Program-made: the position numbers and the translations under genes | Source: an uncultured Algimonas sp. | GTDB lineage: Bacteria; Pseudomonadota; Alphaproteobacteria; Caulobacterales; Maricaulaceae | Direction of reading: 5' to 3' | NCBI GenBank assembly: GCA_937923575.1 | Contig: CALDUL010000024.1 | Coordinates: 1 to 64,000 of the forward strand | DNA: 64,000 nt | The notes under the pieces: model-generated | The model's database searches: none | What the model was told of the DNA's origin: nothing | The model's input: only the letters and a program-made list of their open reading frames with translations | In this document: positions 28,944 to 38,776 of the stretch, one piece after another | How the letters are laid out: every line of letters begins with the position of its first letter | Numbering within the stretch: position 1 is the stretch's first letter

Positions 28944-30038
28944 ATGACCGACGATCACCAGACCCTGCCACACTCGCCCACCGGATCACCCGTCGGCCGG
29001 ACTGTGCACAAGCGGACCTTTATAAAGGCGGATGGTCGGCCGCTTCGCCTCTATGGCTACACGCCACATACCGAAACGCCCCTACCGCAAGAGGGCGGTG
29101 AGGTCGCAAAAGGTGGCGAGCTACGCTGGCACCCATTGCGGCGCGAGTGGAATGTCTACGCCCCGCACCGTCAGAACCGGACCTTCAAGCCATCGTCGGC
29201 CAATGATCCCCTCGCCCCGTCGCAACCCGGCGGCCCCAAGACGGAAATACCGTTCACCGACTTCGAAGTGGCCGTCTTCGAAAACAAGTTTACCAGCCTG
29301 CATCGCGACGCGCCGGAGCCCGGCCCTGTCCCCGGGGTGGAGAGCGCGGTCGCACGCGGCCATTGCGACGTCATCGTCTATACACCGGAGCAGTCCGGCA
29401 GTCTGCACACGGTCGGACAGGACCGCCGCCGCCTGCTACTCGCCACGTGGTGTGACCGCTATGACGATTTGTTCTCGCAAGGTTGTCGTTTCGTCCTGCC
29501 GTTCGAATCGCGCGGCGATGCGGTCGGCGTGACCCTCCACCACCCCCACGGCCAGATCTACGCCTTTCCCTTCGTGCCCAAGGTGCAGCGCGAAGCCGCC
29601 GTCGGCTTTCAAGGCGGCTATGATCTGGCCGGTCATATGGCGGAGGTGCGAAGCCGATATCAGGTAAGCGAGCGCGGCGGTATCGACGCGATCTGCCCAC
29701 CCTTTGCGCGCTTTCCCTATGAAACCTGGCTGGTTCCGCGCCGCCCGGTCCGGGGGCCGTGGGACTTTACGGAGGACGAGGCGGACGGTTTCGCCCATCT
29801 GCTCGGCGACATGACCCGGCGCTATGACGCGCTGTTCGGTCAGGTCACGCCCTATATGCTGTCGCTTCACGCCGCGCCTGTCGGACAGGACAAGGACTGG
29901 CAGTTCCACGCGAGCTTCTACCCGCTCATGCGCTCGCCCGGTCGGATCAAATATCTGGCCAGTGTCGAGCAATCGACCGGAGCCTTCACGGTGGACGTCA
30001 TGCCGGGTCGTGCCGCCCAAGAGCTGCGCGCGCTGTGA
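28944..30038 (+). CDS. galT: galactose-1-phosphate uridylyltransferase
   Basis: RWHPLRREWNVYAPHRQNRTFKP, VTLHHPHGQIYAFPFVP, HASFYPLMRSP. Confidence 0.95.
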   Translation: MTDDHQTLPHSPTGSPVGRTVHKRTFIKADGRPLRLYGYTPHTETPLPQEGGEVAKGGELRWHPLRREWNVYAPHRQNRTFKPSSANDPLAPSQPGGPKTEIPFTDFEVAVFENKFTSLHRDAPEPGPVPGVESAVARGHCDVIVYTPEQSGSLHTVGQDRRRLLLATWCDRYDDLFSQGCRFVLPFESRGDAVGVTLHHPHGQIYAFPFVPKVQREAAVGFQGGYDLAGHMAEVRSRYQVSERGGIDAICPPFARFPYETWLVPRRPVRGPWDFTEDEADGFAHLLGDMTRRYDALFGQVTPYMLSLHAAPVGQDKDWQFHASFYPLMRSPGRIKYLASVEQSTGAFTVDVMPGRAAQELRAL

Positions 30039-31099
30039 TCGGCGAAACCTTCAAAAGCCTGTTCGACCGCCCCGCGGAAGCGCGCAGCTTCACGCCAGGT
30101 CGGGTCAATCTGATCGGCGAACATGTCGACTATAATGGCGGGCGGGTGCTGCCGACGGCGTTGTCGCTTGGCGTCGATCTCGCGATTGCCCCGCGCGAGG
30201 ACGGGCGCATTCGGGTTCATTCCGACAAGTTCGACGGCCAGGTGGAGCGGGATCTCTCGGAAACCGCCTCCGACCACTGGTCCGACTATATCGTTGGCAC
30301 GGTCCAACTCGCGCGCGCCGAAGGCTTCGCGCCGGATGGGCTCGACATTGCGGCGGCCACCACCCTGCCCTTCGGCGCCGGCCTTTCGTCGTCCGCGGCG
30401 GTCACAGTCGGCGTGCTGAAGGCCTTGCGAGACCTTTCGGGGTCGGACCACAGCGACACCGATCTGGCCGTGCTCGCCCGACGGGTAGAGAACGACTTCA
30501 TCGGCATGCCCTGCGGGATCATGGACCAGATGGCCGTTGCGATCGCGCGGCCCGGCCAGGCCCTGTCGCTCGACACGGACAGCCTCGCCTTCGATCTGAT
30601 CGACCTGCCGGACACGCACCACATGGCAGTGATCCATTCCGGTGTGCGCCGCCAGCTCAATGAGGGGCGCTACCGCATTCGCAAGGAAGAGTGCGACGCG
30701 GTGAAGACGCATGCAGGCCGCGACGACATCTGCCGGATGAGCGATGCGGAACTCGCGACATGCGAGAGTTTGCCCGCTCCGCTCTTTCGGCGCGCGCGCC
30801 ACTGCGTGACAGAGCATCGCCGTACTCTGAGAGCCGCCGAGGCGCTGAGCCAGTTGGACATGCTCGCTTTCGGCGCGCTGATGAATGCCAGCCACATCTC
30901 TATGCGCGATGATTTCGAGATGTCCGTTCCGGCCGTGGACGCGCTGGTGGCCGACGCGCAAGAGCTCGGCGCGACAGGAGCGCGGCTCACGGGCGGCGGC
31001 TTTGGCGGCTGCATCGTCGCGTGTATCGAGGCAGGAAAGCGGGACAGCTGGCGCGACGCGCTTCTCGCCCGTCACCCCGACGCCTATTGGGTCGCCTGA
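30035..31099 (+). CDS. galK: galactokinase
   Basis: FTPGRVNLIGEHVDYNGGRVLPTA, LPFGAGLSSSAAVTVG, GARLTGGGFGGCIVA; GTG start overlaps galT stop. Confidence 0.96.
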   Translation: MIGETFKSLFDRPAEARSFTPGRVNLIGEHVDYNGGRVLPTALSLGVDLAIAPREDGRIRVHSDKFDGQVERDLSETASDHWSDYIVGTVQLARAEGFAPDGLDIAAATTLPFGAGLSSSAAVTVGVLKALRDLSGSDHSDTDLAVLARRVENDFIGMPCGIMDQMAVAIARPGQALSLDTDSLAFDLIDLPDTHHMAVIHSGVRRQLNEGRYRIRKEECDAVKTHAGRDDICRMSDAELATCESLPAPLFRRARHCVTEHRRTLRAAEALSQLDMLAFGALMNASHISMRDDFEMSVPAVDALVADAQELGATGARLTGGGFGGCIVACIEAGKRDSWRDALLARHPDAYWVA

Positions 31100-31322
31100 G
31101 AGATCGCCATTCGCGACCTGCCTGGACGGGACACACTTTGCGTGGGACCCGCTCGATACCTTGATCAGATGCTTTGCAACATGCGCTGGATGCACCTCTG
31201 TCCTGACAATGTTGATCTGAAGGTCGCCGGTTAGCCCGATCTCAGCCCCCACTTGAGAGCCAAGACACCTCTTGCGCAGTCGCCGCCTTGCGTTTGGCGC
31301 TCACTGGCCTAACGGCGCGCCC

Positions 31323-32906
31323 ATGCTGTCCATCACTGAACTCGATTACGCCGTGCAGGGCCGACCCCTGTTCACCAAGGCCTCCGCCTTTATCGCGGCG
31401 GGCTGGAAGGTCGGGCTGATCGGCCGCAACGGCACGGGAAAATCCACCCTGCTGCGGCTGGTGCGAGAGGAGATCGAAGAGGCGGCGAATGACGCGTCGA
31501 TCAAGATCAGCCGCGGCGCGCGCCTGGGCTGGGTCGCGCAAGAAGTACCCGCGACAGACGACACCATCATGGAGGTCGTGCTGGCCGCCGATACCGAGCG
31601 TGCCCGGCTGATGGCGGCGTCCGAGACGGAGACCGATCCCGACACGCTGGGCGAGATCTATGAGCGGCTAACGGATATGGATGCGTGGAACGCCGACACG
31701 CGCGCGGCCATCGTGCTGTCGGGACTGGGCTTCAAGCCCGAAGACTTCCACCGCGCCACAAAGGAGTTCTCTGGCGGCTGGCGGATGCGCGCGGCTATTG
31801 CAGGCGTGCTGGTCAGTGAGCCCGATGTGCTGCTGCTGGATGAGCCGACCAACTATCTCGACCTCGAAGGCGCGGCCTGGCTGGAAGAGTATATCCGGGG
31901 CTATCCCTACACGGTCATCATGGTCAGCCACGACCGCGAGATGCTCAACCGATCCGTCACCCATACGCTGGCACTCGAACACCAGACGCTGACCATCACG
32001 CCCGGCGGCTATGACGACTGGATGGAGCTGCGCGCGGCCAAGTCCGCACAGCTCGTTGCGCAGAAGGCCAAGCAGGACAAGGAGCGCGAGCATCTGCAAG
32101 CCTTTGTCGACCGCTTCAAGGCCAAGGCGTCCAAGGCCCGTCAGGCCCAGTCGCGCGTCAAGATGCTGGAGAAAATGCAGGACATCGCCATTCCGATTGC
32201 CGAGCGCACCACGCCCTTTTCCTTCCCCGAGCCCAAGGGCAAGCTCGCTCCGCCCATGCTGGAGCTGGAAAATGCCGATCTCGGTTATGGTGAGGACGCC
32301 AAGATCTTGAGCGGCGTGACTCTTCGCCTCGACCCCGAGGACCGCGTCGCCATCGTCGGTGCCAATGGTCAGGGCAAGACGACGCTGGTCAAATCCATTG
32401 CGCAGCGGCTGCCGCTGATGACCGGCAACCGCAAGGCACCGCGCGCGCTCAAGATCGGCTATTTCTCCCAAGACCAGCTGGACGAGCTGACCGAAGGCGA
32501 AACCGTGTTGGAGCATGTCGCCCAAGCCCTGCCGAAAGGCACGGCGCAGAGCCAGGCGCGCGCCAAGGCGGCGCAGATGGGCTTTTCCCATGCCAAGGTC
32601 GAGACACAGGTGGAGAAACTGTCGGGCGGCGAGAAGGTCCGGCTGCTGCTGGGCCTGATGTCGATCGAACGACCGCATGTGCTCATCCTCGACGAGCCCA
32701 CCTCCCACCTCGATATCGATAGCCGCGAGGCGCTGATCTATGCGCTGAACGACTTTCCAGGCGCGGTGCTGCTGATCACTCACGATGTCTATCTGGCCGA
32801 GGCGACGGCCGACCAGCTCTGGCTTGTCAACAAGGGCCGCGCGACGCGCTATGACGGCGATTTGCGCGATTACAAGAAGCTGGTGATGCAGGCGGACCGC
32901 GCCTAG
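31323..32906 (+). CDS. ABC-F family ATP-binding protein
   Basis: Two ABC domains (GRNGTGKSTLL, GANGQGKTTLV; FSGGWRMR, LSGGEKVRL), inter-domain linker, no TM segments. Confidence 0.93.
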   Translation: MLSITELDYAVQGRPLFTKASAFIAAGWKVGLIGRNGTGKSTLLRLVREEIEEAANDASIKISRGARLGWVAQEVPATDDTIMEVVLAADTERARLMAASETETDPDTLGEIYERLTDMDAWNADTRAAIVLSGLGFKPEDFHRATKEFSGGWRMRAAIAGVLVSEPDVLLLDEPTNYLDLEGAAWLEEYIRGYPYTVIMVSHDREMLNRSVTHTLALEHQTLTITPGGYDDWMELRAAKSAQLVAQKAKQDKEREHLQAFVDRFKAKASKARQAQSRVKMLEKMQDIAIPIAERTTPFSFPEPKGKLAPPMLELENADLGYGEDAKILSGVTLRLDPEDRVAIVGANGQGKTTLVKSIAQRLPLMTGNRKAPRALKIGYFSQDQLDELTEGETVLEHVAQALPKGTAQSQARAKAAQMGFSHAKVETQVEKLSGGEKVRLLLGLMSIERPHVLILDEPTSHLDIDSREALIYALNDFPGAVLLITHDVYLAEATADQLWLVNKGRATRYDGDLRDYKKLVMQADRA

Positions 32907-32928
32907 CGGGTTCGCGCGCTTTGGACGG

Positions 32929-34251
32929 ATGCCTTGCCGTCCTTCCACCCAGTCGCCATACCTTGTGCACGGCAGAGGTCATGGGGGCAGGATTGTGGGC
33001 ATCAACCGAGAGAGAGCGGCCAAGGGCCTCGCCCTGTTCCTGCCCGGCATCTTCCTGCTGGGCTTCAACATCGGCACGGGCAGTATCACGACCATGGCCA
33101 AGGCCGGAGCAGATTACGGCATGAGCCTGCTTTGGACGATCGTGATCTCGTGCGTCTGCACCTATGTCATGATCAATATCTACAGCCGCTACACGCTGGT
33201 GACGGGCGAGACGGCGCTACAGGCGTTCAAGCGCCACATCCATCCGCTGGTCGGTATCTATTTCATCATCGCGCTGACCCTGGGTGTGGCGGGCAGCGTC
33301 ATGGGCGTGATGGGAATTGTCGCGGAGATCAGTTCCGAATGGTCGAAGATGATATTCGACGGCGGCATTGCGCCGATCTGGTTCGCGGCGTTTTTCTCCG
33401 CCCTGGTCTTTCTCATCTTCTGGAACGGCAAGACGCGCGTGTTCGAGCGCAGCCTCGCCGTTATCGTCGCGGTCATGGCGGCGTGTTTCCTGCTCAACTT
33501 CTTTCTGCTCATGCCCCCGCCGGGTGAGCTCGTCCGCGGCCTGATTCCGAGCGTACCGGAGGTAGTGCCCGGCGCCGATAAGAGCCCATGGCTGGTCATT
33601 GCCGGCATGGTCGGAACGACCGTCTTTTCCGGACTGTTCATCATCCGCACGACCTTGGTCAAGGAAGCGGGCTGGACGATGGCGGATGCGGCCGTGCAGC
33701 GCCGGGACGCGCTGTTTGCCGTCGTGATGATGTTCGTCATCAGCGCCGCCGTCATGGCAGCCGCCGCGGGCACGCTGCACACCGAAGGGCTGGGCCTGTC
33801 GCGCGCCTCGCAGATGATCTCCCTATTGGAGCCACTGGCCGGGTCCTTCGCCGTGTCGATCTTTGCCGTTGGAATCATCGCAGCGGGCGTGTCGTCGCAA
33901 TTTCCCAATGTGCTGATGCTGCCTTGGTTGATCTGCGACTACCGTGAGACAGAACGCGAGATGACGCTGCCGCGCTATCGCATCATGGTCTTCCTGATCT
34001 CATTGCTCGGCCTTGTCGTTCCGCTGCTGGGCGCGCGGCCCGTCGCGATTATGGTGATGTCGCAGGCATTTGGCGCGATCATCCTGCCGCTGACCGTTGG
34101 CTGCATTTTCTATCTCACCAATCGCCGAGAGTTGATGGGCGAGCACAGGAACACTCTGCTGGCCAACATCGTCTTGACGCTCATCATGGCCTTCGCGCTC
34201 TTCATGTCCTGGCTCGCCATCAAAGGGCTTCTGCTGGCGCTGGCGGGCTAA
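32929..34251 (+). CDS. divergent Nramp-related transporter
   Basis: Roughly 11 TM segments with Nramp-like topology; TM1 and TM6 align to Nramp but lack DPGN and MPH; GTG at 32995 is an alternative start. Confidence 0.7.
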   Translation: MPCRPSTQSPYLVHGRGHGGRIVGINRERAAKGLALFLPGIFLLGFNIGTGSITTMAKAGADYGMSLLWTIVISCVCTYVMINIYSRYTLVTGETALQAFKRHIHPLVGIYFIIALTLGVAGSVMGVMGIVAEISSEWSKMIFDGGIAPIWFAAFFSALVFLIFWNGKTRVFERSLAVIVAVMAACFLLNFFLLMPPPGELVRGLIPSVPEVVPGADKSPWLVIAGMVGTTVFSGLFIIRTTLVKEAGWTMADAAVQRRDALFAVVMMFVISAAVMAAAAGTLHTEGLGLSRASQMISLLEPLAGSFAVSIFAVGIIAAGVSSQFPNVLMLPWLICDYRETEREMTLPRYRIMVFLISLLGLVVPLLGARPVAIMVMSQAFGAIILPLTVGCIFYLTNRRELMGEHRNTLLANIVLTLIMAFALFMSWLAIKGLLLALAG

Positions 34252-34257
34252 TTCTAC

Positions 34258-35457
34258 GTGTCGAAGACCTACCCCGATTTCGAGAGTCCAGCGTTTCTAG
34301 AGGACCACATCCAGGACACGCTCGCCTTCTACGCGCCTCGGATCATCGCGCCGGACGGCGGATTTTACGGCTGCTTCTTGGACGACGGCACATGCTATGA
34401 TCCAGGTAGCCGTCAGCTTGTCGCATCCGCGCGCTATGTGCTCAACTACGCGACCGCCTATCGGCGCGACGGCGATCCACAACACGGAGCATGGGCGGAA
34501 CGCGGGCTCGCCTTTCTGCAAGACACGCATCGGCAGGAGAACGGCCACTATGCTTGGCTGATCGAGGACGGTGTCATCACGGATCGCCGCGTTATGGCCT
34601 ATGGCCATGCCTTCGTCCTGCTGGCGGCGGCGAGTTGTGTGAAGGCCGGCATTGCGGGGGCGGCGGATGTTCTCGCGCAAGTCCATGCCTTCATCAACCG
34701 CCACTTTTGGGACGAGACCTCCGGCGCCTATTTCGACGAGCGCGACGACACTCTGCAGACGCTCTCTCCCTACCGCGGGCAGAATGCGAATATGCATATA
34801 TGCGAAGCGCTCCTCGCCGCCCATGATGCCACGGACGACGTGGCCTATCTGGACCGCGCGGAAGCACTCGCTCGCAAATTCGCGCTCGAGCTCGCCGCAC
34901 AATCAGGTGGGCTGATCTGGGAGCATTACGACTCAGACTGGAACGTCGACATGGCGTTCAACATCGACAAGCCGAACGACCGCTACAAACCCTGGGGATT
35001 CCAGCCGGGTCACCAGACGGAATGGGCGAAGCTCTTGCTGATCCTGCATCGTGCACGCCCGAACGGTCCATGGCTTGAATGCGCCGCATCGCTCTATGAC
35101 AAGGCGATTCAAATCGGCTGGGACGACGCACATGGCGGGATCGTCTACGGGGTCGCTCCGGACGGCATAGTCTGCGCAGCGGAGAAGTATTTCTGGGTCC
35201 AGTCGGAGAGCTTCGCGGCCGCTTGGCGGCTCTATCTCGCTACAGACGAGCGACGCTACCGCGACGACTATCACCGCATCTGGCGCTGGAGCTGGGATCA
35301 CATGATCGACCACCAATATGGTGCGTGGTTCCGCGTTCGCGCCCGCGACGGCTCCCCCATCGACAACCGAAAATCACCGCTCGGCAAAACCGACTACCAC
35401 ACCATGGGCGCATGCTGGGACGTGTTGTCGGCGTCCGAGATTGCCGCATCAAGGTGA
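34258..35457 (+). CDS. AGE-family sugar epimerase/isomerase
   Basis: GFYGCFLDDG, YGHAFVLLAAA, PWGFQPGHQTEWAKLLL; GTG start 6 nt after upstream stop. Confidence 0.9.
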   Translation: MSKTYPDFESPAFLEDHIQDTLAFYAPRIIAPDGGFYGCFLDDGTCYDPGSRQLVASARYVLNYATAYRRDGDPQHGAWAERGLAFLQDTHRQENGHYAWLIEDGVITDRRVMAYGHAFVLLAAASCVKAGIAGAADVLAQVHAFINRHFWDETSGAYFDERDDTLQTLSPYRGQNANMHICEALLAAHDATDDVAYLDRAEALARKFALELAAQSGGLIWEHYDSDWNVDMAFNIDKPNDRYKPWGFQPGHQTEWAKLLLILHRARPNGPWLECAASLYDKAIQIGWDDAHGGIVYGVAPDGIVCAAEKYFWVQSESFAAAWRLYLATDERRYRDDYHRIWRWSWDHMIDHQYGAWFRVRARDGSPIDNRKSPLGKTDYHTMGACWDVLSASEIAASR

Positions 35458-36720
35458 AGGCTCGCAGCCGTTCGTCAGCAGCATCACGCGATCGTCTAGA
35501 TGTTCGGCCCGCAGCTGCGATAGCGCGTCGTCGAGCGTGGGTGTGCGGCCCGCGCTGCGGCAAAGGTTATCGAAGAGCAGATCGGTGTCGATCGGGCGCC
35601 GGTGTTCATAGGGCCAGTTGTCGAGCCGGCCGATATAGCTGGCTTGGAATTCCAGCGCGTCCGTCAGGCCGCCGTGACGTCCCTTGGCCGGCGCATAGAG
35701 ATCGGGACCTTCGCATCGCGACAGCTCGGCGAGATCGATCAGCCCCCGCAGCGTAAAAGCCGTGTAATGAAAGGATCGCGTGCGCTTGAGCTCGCGCGGC
35801 ATGCGGCCCTTGCGGTCGATCTGGTTGCGGATACGCGTGTCCACGACACCCTTCATCACGATCGGCAGCACGGACTCGTCGCCCGCGAAAGACGCAAACT
35901 GGGCGAGCTGCGCATCGAAATAAATGCCGTGATTGTTCTCGGCCATGCGCTCTTCGCGTCCATTCTCGCTCGTCGCCATCCAGAGCGCATATTGCCCGAA
36001 CCATTGGCGAAGAGCCGTCATGTCGGTTGGGCTCAGCGCACCGGAGCGCTCCAGCAGCCGGGCGGATTCGACGACGGGCACGAGGCGGTAGGTGTCGATA
36101 ATCCCGATGCCGCGGCCGTCCGTGCGGCCCGGGATGGACTGCGCGAAGGTCAGGTTCGGGTTCATGCGCGTGCCCGGCGTGATGAACCAATGGCGGATTA
36201 GCTCGGCCGCCCGCGAGCTGTCGTCCATGCGTCGGTCGAAGAAACCGGACAGCGTCAGCGCCTCCACCGCCTTGGAAAAATCGCCCATGGCCCTTGTGTC
36301 GAACGCATCGGTATTGCGATCCGGATTGGTCTCCCCGTCGCGGCGGATATAGGGCAGGCCGTCCTTGGTTTTGGGATTGGGCCACCAATAGGGGCCGACG
36401 GAATAGTAGTCCCGCTTGTCCCCGCTGGGCGGGGTCTTGGTCTTGTCCGTCACACTCCACGGTCCGAGATCGCGGTAGTGCTCGGCATCGGCGCGCAGGC
36501 GATCCATCGCTGGCTGCAATGGGGCAGGCTGCGATACGTCTGAGCCGGCGATGAGCGCATCGCGTGCGCGCGCCATCTTGCCCTGTTGCCAGATCGACGG
36601 CGCGACGGTCGCGCAATTTTCAGACCGCGCATGGACAGGCGTTGGCGACAGCGCCCCGACAGCGGTCAGCCCGACAGCGGTCAGGACGACCGCCCGCGCG
36701 AGACTGTGTCCGAGCGGCAA
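35449..36720 (-). CDS. alginate lyase superfamily polysaccharide lyase (PL5/PL38-like)
   Basis: Signal peptide; YYSVGPYWWPNPKTKDGLPYIRRDGETNPD, AENNHGIYFDAQLAQFA. Confidence 0.85.
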   Translation of the reverse strand: MPLGHSLARAVVLTAVGLTAVGALSPTPVHARSENCATVAPSIWQQGKMARARDALIAGSDVSQPAPLQPAMDRLRADAEHYRDLGPWSVTDKTKTPPSGDKRDYYSVGPYWWPNPKTKDGLPYIRRDGETNPDRNTDAFDTRAMGDFSKAVEALTLSGFFDRRMDDSSRAAELIRHWFITPGTRMNPNLTFAQSIPGRTDGRGIGIIDTYRLVPVVESARLLERSGALSPTDMTALRQWFGQYALWMATSENGREERMAENNHGIYFDAQLAQFASFAGDESVLPIVMKGVVDTRIRNQIDRKGRMPRELKRTRSFHYTAFTLRGLIDLAELSRCEGPDLYAPAKGRHGGLTDALEFQASYIGRLDNWPYEHRRPIDTDLLFDNLCRSAGRTPTLDDALSQLRAEHLDDRVMLLTNGCEPSP

Positions 36721-36753
36721 GAGATCAGCGGCGCGACCGAGCGGCGATTACGC

Positions 36754-37662
36754 CTAGGACACGTCACCCGGGTTGATGTGGTCCATATCGTCGAAGACTT
36801 GGTTCTCGCCGCCCATCGACCAGATGAACGTGTAGGCCGAAGTTCCGGCGCCGCAGTGCATTGACCAGATTGGCGACAGCGCGACCTCGCCGTTTTTCAG
36901 CACGACTGGACGCATATTGTCCTGCTCGCCCATGAAGTGGAAGACGCGGGCTTCGGGCTCCAGATCAAAATACATGTAGAATTCCGAGCGGCGCTTATGC
37001 GTGTGCGGCGGGAAGGTGTTCCAGACATTGCCCTCTTCCAGGATCGTGAAACCCATCACGATCTGGCAGGTCGTCAGAATGTCGGGATGGATCGGCTGGA
37101 AGATAGTCCGCTTGTTCGACGTCTTGCTGTCGCCCAGCTTCAGCATGTTTGCCTTGGACTTCGGGACGTGGGTGGTCTCGTAGCGCTTGTGCGCCGGATA
37201 GGAGACGAAATAGAATTTGGCTGGATTGTCCGCATTGTCCGAGCGGAACATGATGCCCTTGCTCTCCCGCCCGACATAAAGGCTGTCGAGACGGTCCATC
37301 GCATAGGTGGTCCCGTCGACGTCGATGCTGCCCTTGCCGCCGATGTTGATGATGCCGACTTCGCGGCGCTGCGCGAAATAGTCCGATGCGAGATCCTTGA
37401 AGACCGGCACATCGAGCTCGCGCGTGACAGGCACGGCGGAACCGATGACGCCGCGGTCGATGTCGGAATAGGTCAGGTGAACAACGTCGGGCTGAAACAA
37501 ATTGTCCACGACGAAGGTGTCGCGCAGCTCGCTATTGGTCATCGTCTTGTAGCGGACGATATCGGCGGAGTAGCGGATCTCCATCGTGCTTTCGGGGACG
37601 TCGGCGGATGAGGTCTCCACATCGAGATGGGCGGGACTGTCGAAGCTCTTGTCGGTCATCAT
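36754..37662 (-). CDS. kduI: 5-keto-4-deoxyuronate isomerase
   Basis: EVGIINIGGKGSIDVDG, MGFTILEEGNVWNTFPPHTHKRRSEFYMYFDL, SPIWSMHCGAGTSAYTFIWSMGGEN. Confidence 0.95.
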   Translation of the reverse strand: MMTDKSFDSPAHLDVETSSADVPESTMEIRYSADIVRYKTMTNSELRDTFVVDNLFQPDVVHLTYSDIDRGVIGSAVPVTRELDVPVFKDLASDYFAQRREVGIINIGGKGSIDVDGTTYAMDRLDSLYVGRESKGIMFRSDNADNPAKFYFVSYPAHKRYETTHVPKSKANMLKLGDSKTSNKRTIFQPIHPDILTTCQIVMGFTILEEGNVWNTFPPHTHKRRSEFYMYFDLEPEARVFHFMGEQDNMRPVVLKNGEVALSPIWSMHCGAGTSAYTFIWSMGGENQVFDDMDHINPGDVS

Positions 37663-37669
37663 TTTCTTC

Positions 37670-38629
37670 CTAGCGGCTTGCGCTGTTAAGGCGTGCGAGT
37701 TCGGTTTCCATCCAGACGGTGGACTCCGTAACGCCGGTGTCGTTTTGCGGTTCCTGCGCCCAGGCTGCGCCGAATTTATAGTGCGGGCTCACACCCGGCC
37801 TGAAGGCTATATAGTGATCGTCCTCGTCCTTGGCGACGGTCATGACATCCGCGGGTCGGAAGAAGATCGCCATGACCAGCTCGTCATCGGACAGCGTCTG
37901 CTTACCGCTTTGCATGATGGCGGACCAGCGCTCGCCCTTGTTCGCCACCGCGTTGCGCGTCGTGGACAATGTGTCGGGATGCACGACCAGTCCGGCGACA
38001 AAGGGCAGCGCGCAATCGCCCGTGATCTTCACATCGGTCAGGCGTGAGCCGCCTTCGATCGTATAGTCGGCCACCACATCGCCGCCGCAAGCGTCCGAAG
38101 CCGTGTGCGTCACCCGCAGCTGTGCGCGGCTGTCCGTATCGCTGATCACTTCGGCAGAGTAGCCCGCGGCGTCACCGATCTGGGTCGCCTTCCCGTCCCG
38201 CAGCACGCCGAAGCCTCCCGCGCCGAGCGAGTTGCCGACCTTCAATATGTCCATGCCCCATTCGGCCATGGTGTGATAATCGTCGCCGCGGCCGACCTTG
38301 GACAGAACCAATTCAGGCGTGCGCTTGCCAAAGATGTCCACGGCATTGCGGCCATCGAGATAGAGGCGGTATGCCACGCGGTCGCTCTCCCAGCCCGGGC
38401 CTTCATAGGCGATGACCTTGTCGCCTTTCACATAACCGTCCGGCATGGTGATGGACTGCACCGCGCGGCCGCCGTCGCGCAGATCGCCAATGTCGATCGC
38501 TGCGCGGTCCACGCCGTCGGATGAACCAAGGTCTGATCCAGAGCTGCAGGCTATGAGACCACCGCCAAAAAACGCGCAGACCATCGCGGCGCGAAAAGGT
38601 GAAAATCGGGTTGGCCGTTCTAAAGTCAC
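37670..38629 (-). CDS. DUF4861 lipoprotein
   Basis: Lipobox-like GGGLIAC; AYEGPGWESDRVAYRLYLDGRNAVDIFGKRTPELVL typical of DUF4861. Confidence 0.85.
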   Translation of the reverse strand: MTLERPTRFSPFRAAMVCAFFGGGLIACSSGSDLGSSDGVDRAAIDIGDLRDGGRAVQSITMPDGYVKGDKVIAYEGPGWESDRVAYRLYLDGRNAVDIFGKRTPELVLSKVGRGDDYHTMAEWGMDILKVGNSLGAGGFGVLRDGKATQIGDAAGYSAEVISDTDSRAQLRVTHTASDACGGDVVADYTIEGGSRLTDVKITGDCALPFVAGLVVHPDTLSTTRNAVANKGERWSAIMQSGKQTLSDDELVMAIFFRPADVMTVAKDEDDHYIAFRPGVSPHYKFGAAWAQEPQNDTGVTESTVWMETELARLNSASR

Positions 38630-38776
38630 AGCGGCCTGCTAGCCCAAGAATGGGCGCGCGGCAACATAATCTGTTTGACCAATTCGTCCAATCCTGCGAC
38701 GTATTCGACCAATCGAGCGCGACCACACACGCCGCCAGACTGCCCGGGGATAGACACCATCACACTGCAACGCACC

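Noticed and set aside
29918-31252. 444-aa minus-strand ORF
   Set aside because: Antisense to galT/galK; composition typical of shadow ORFs.
31323-32906. ABC-F protein as an antibiotic-resistance factor
   Set aside because: Sequence fits a housekeeping ABC-F; nothing in the context supports resistance.
35449-35457. 9-bp convergent overlap of the AGE and lyase genes
   Set aside because: Likely just compact gene packing; no structure supporting antisense control.
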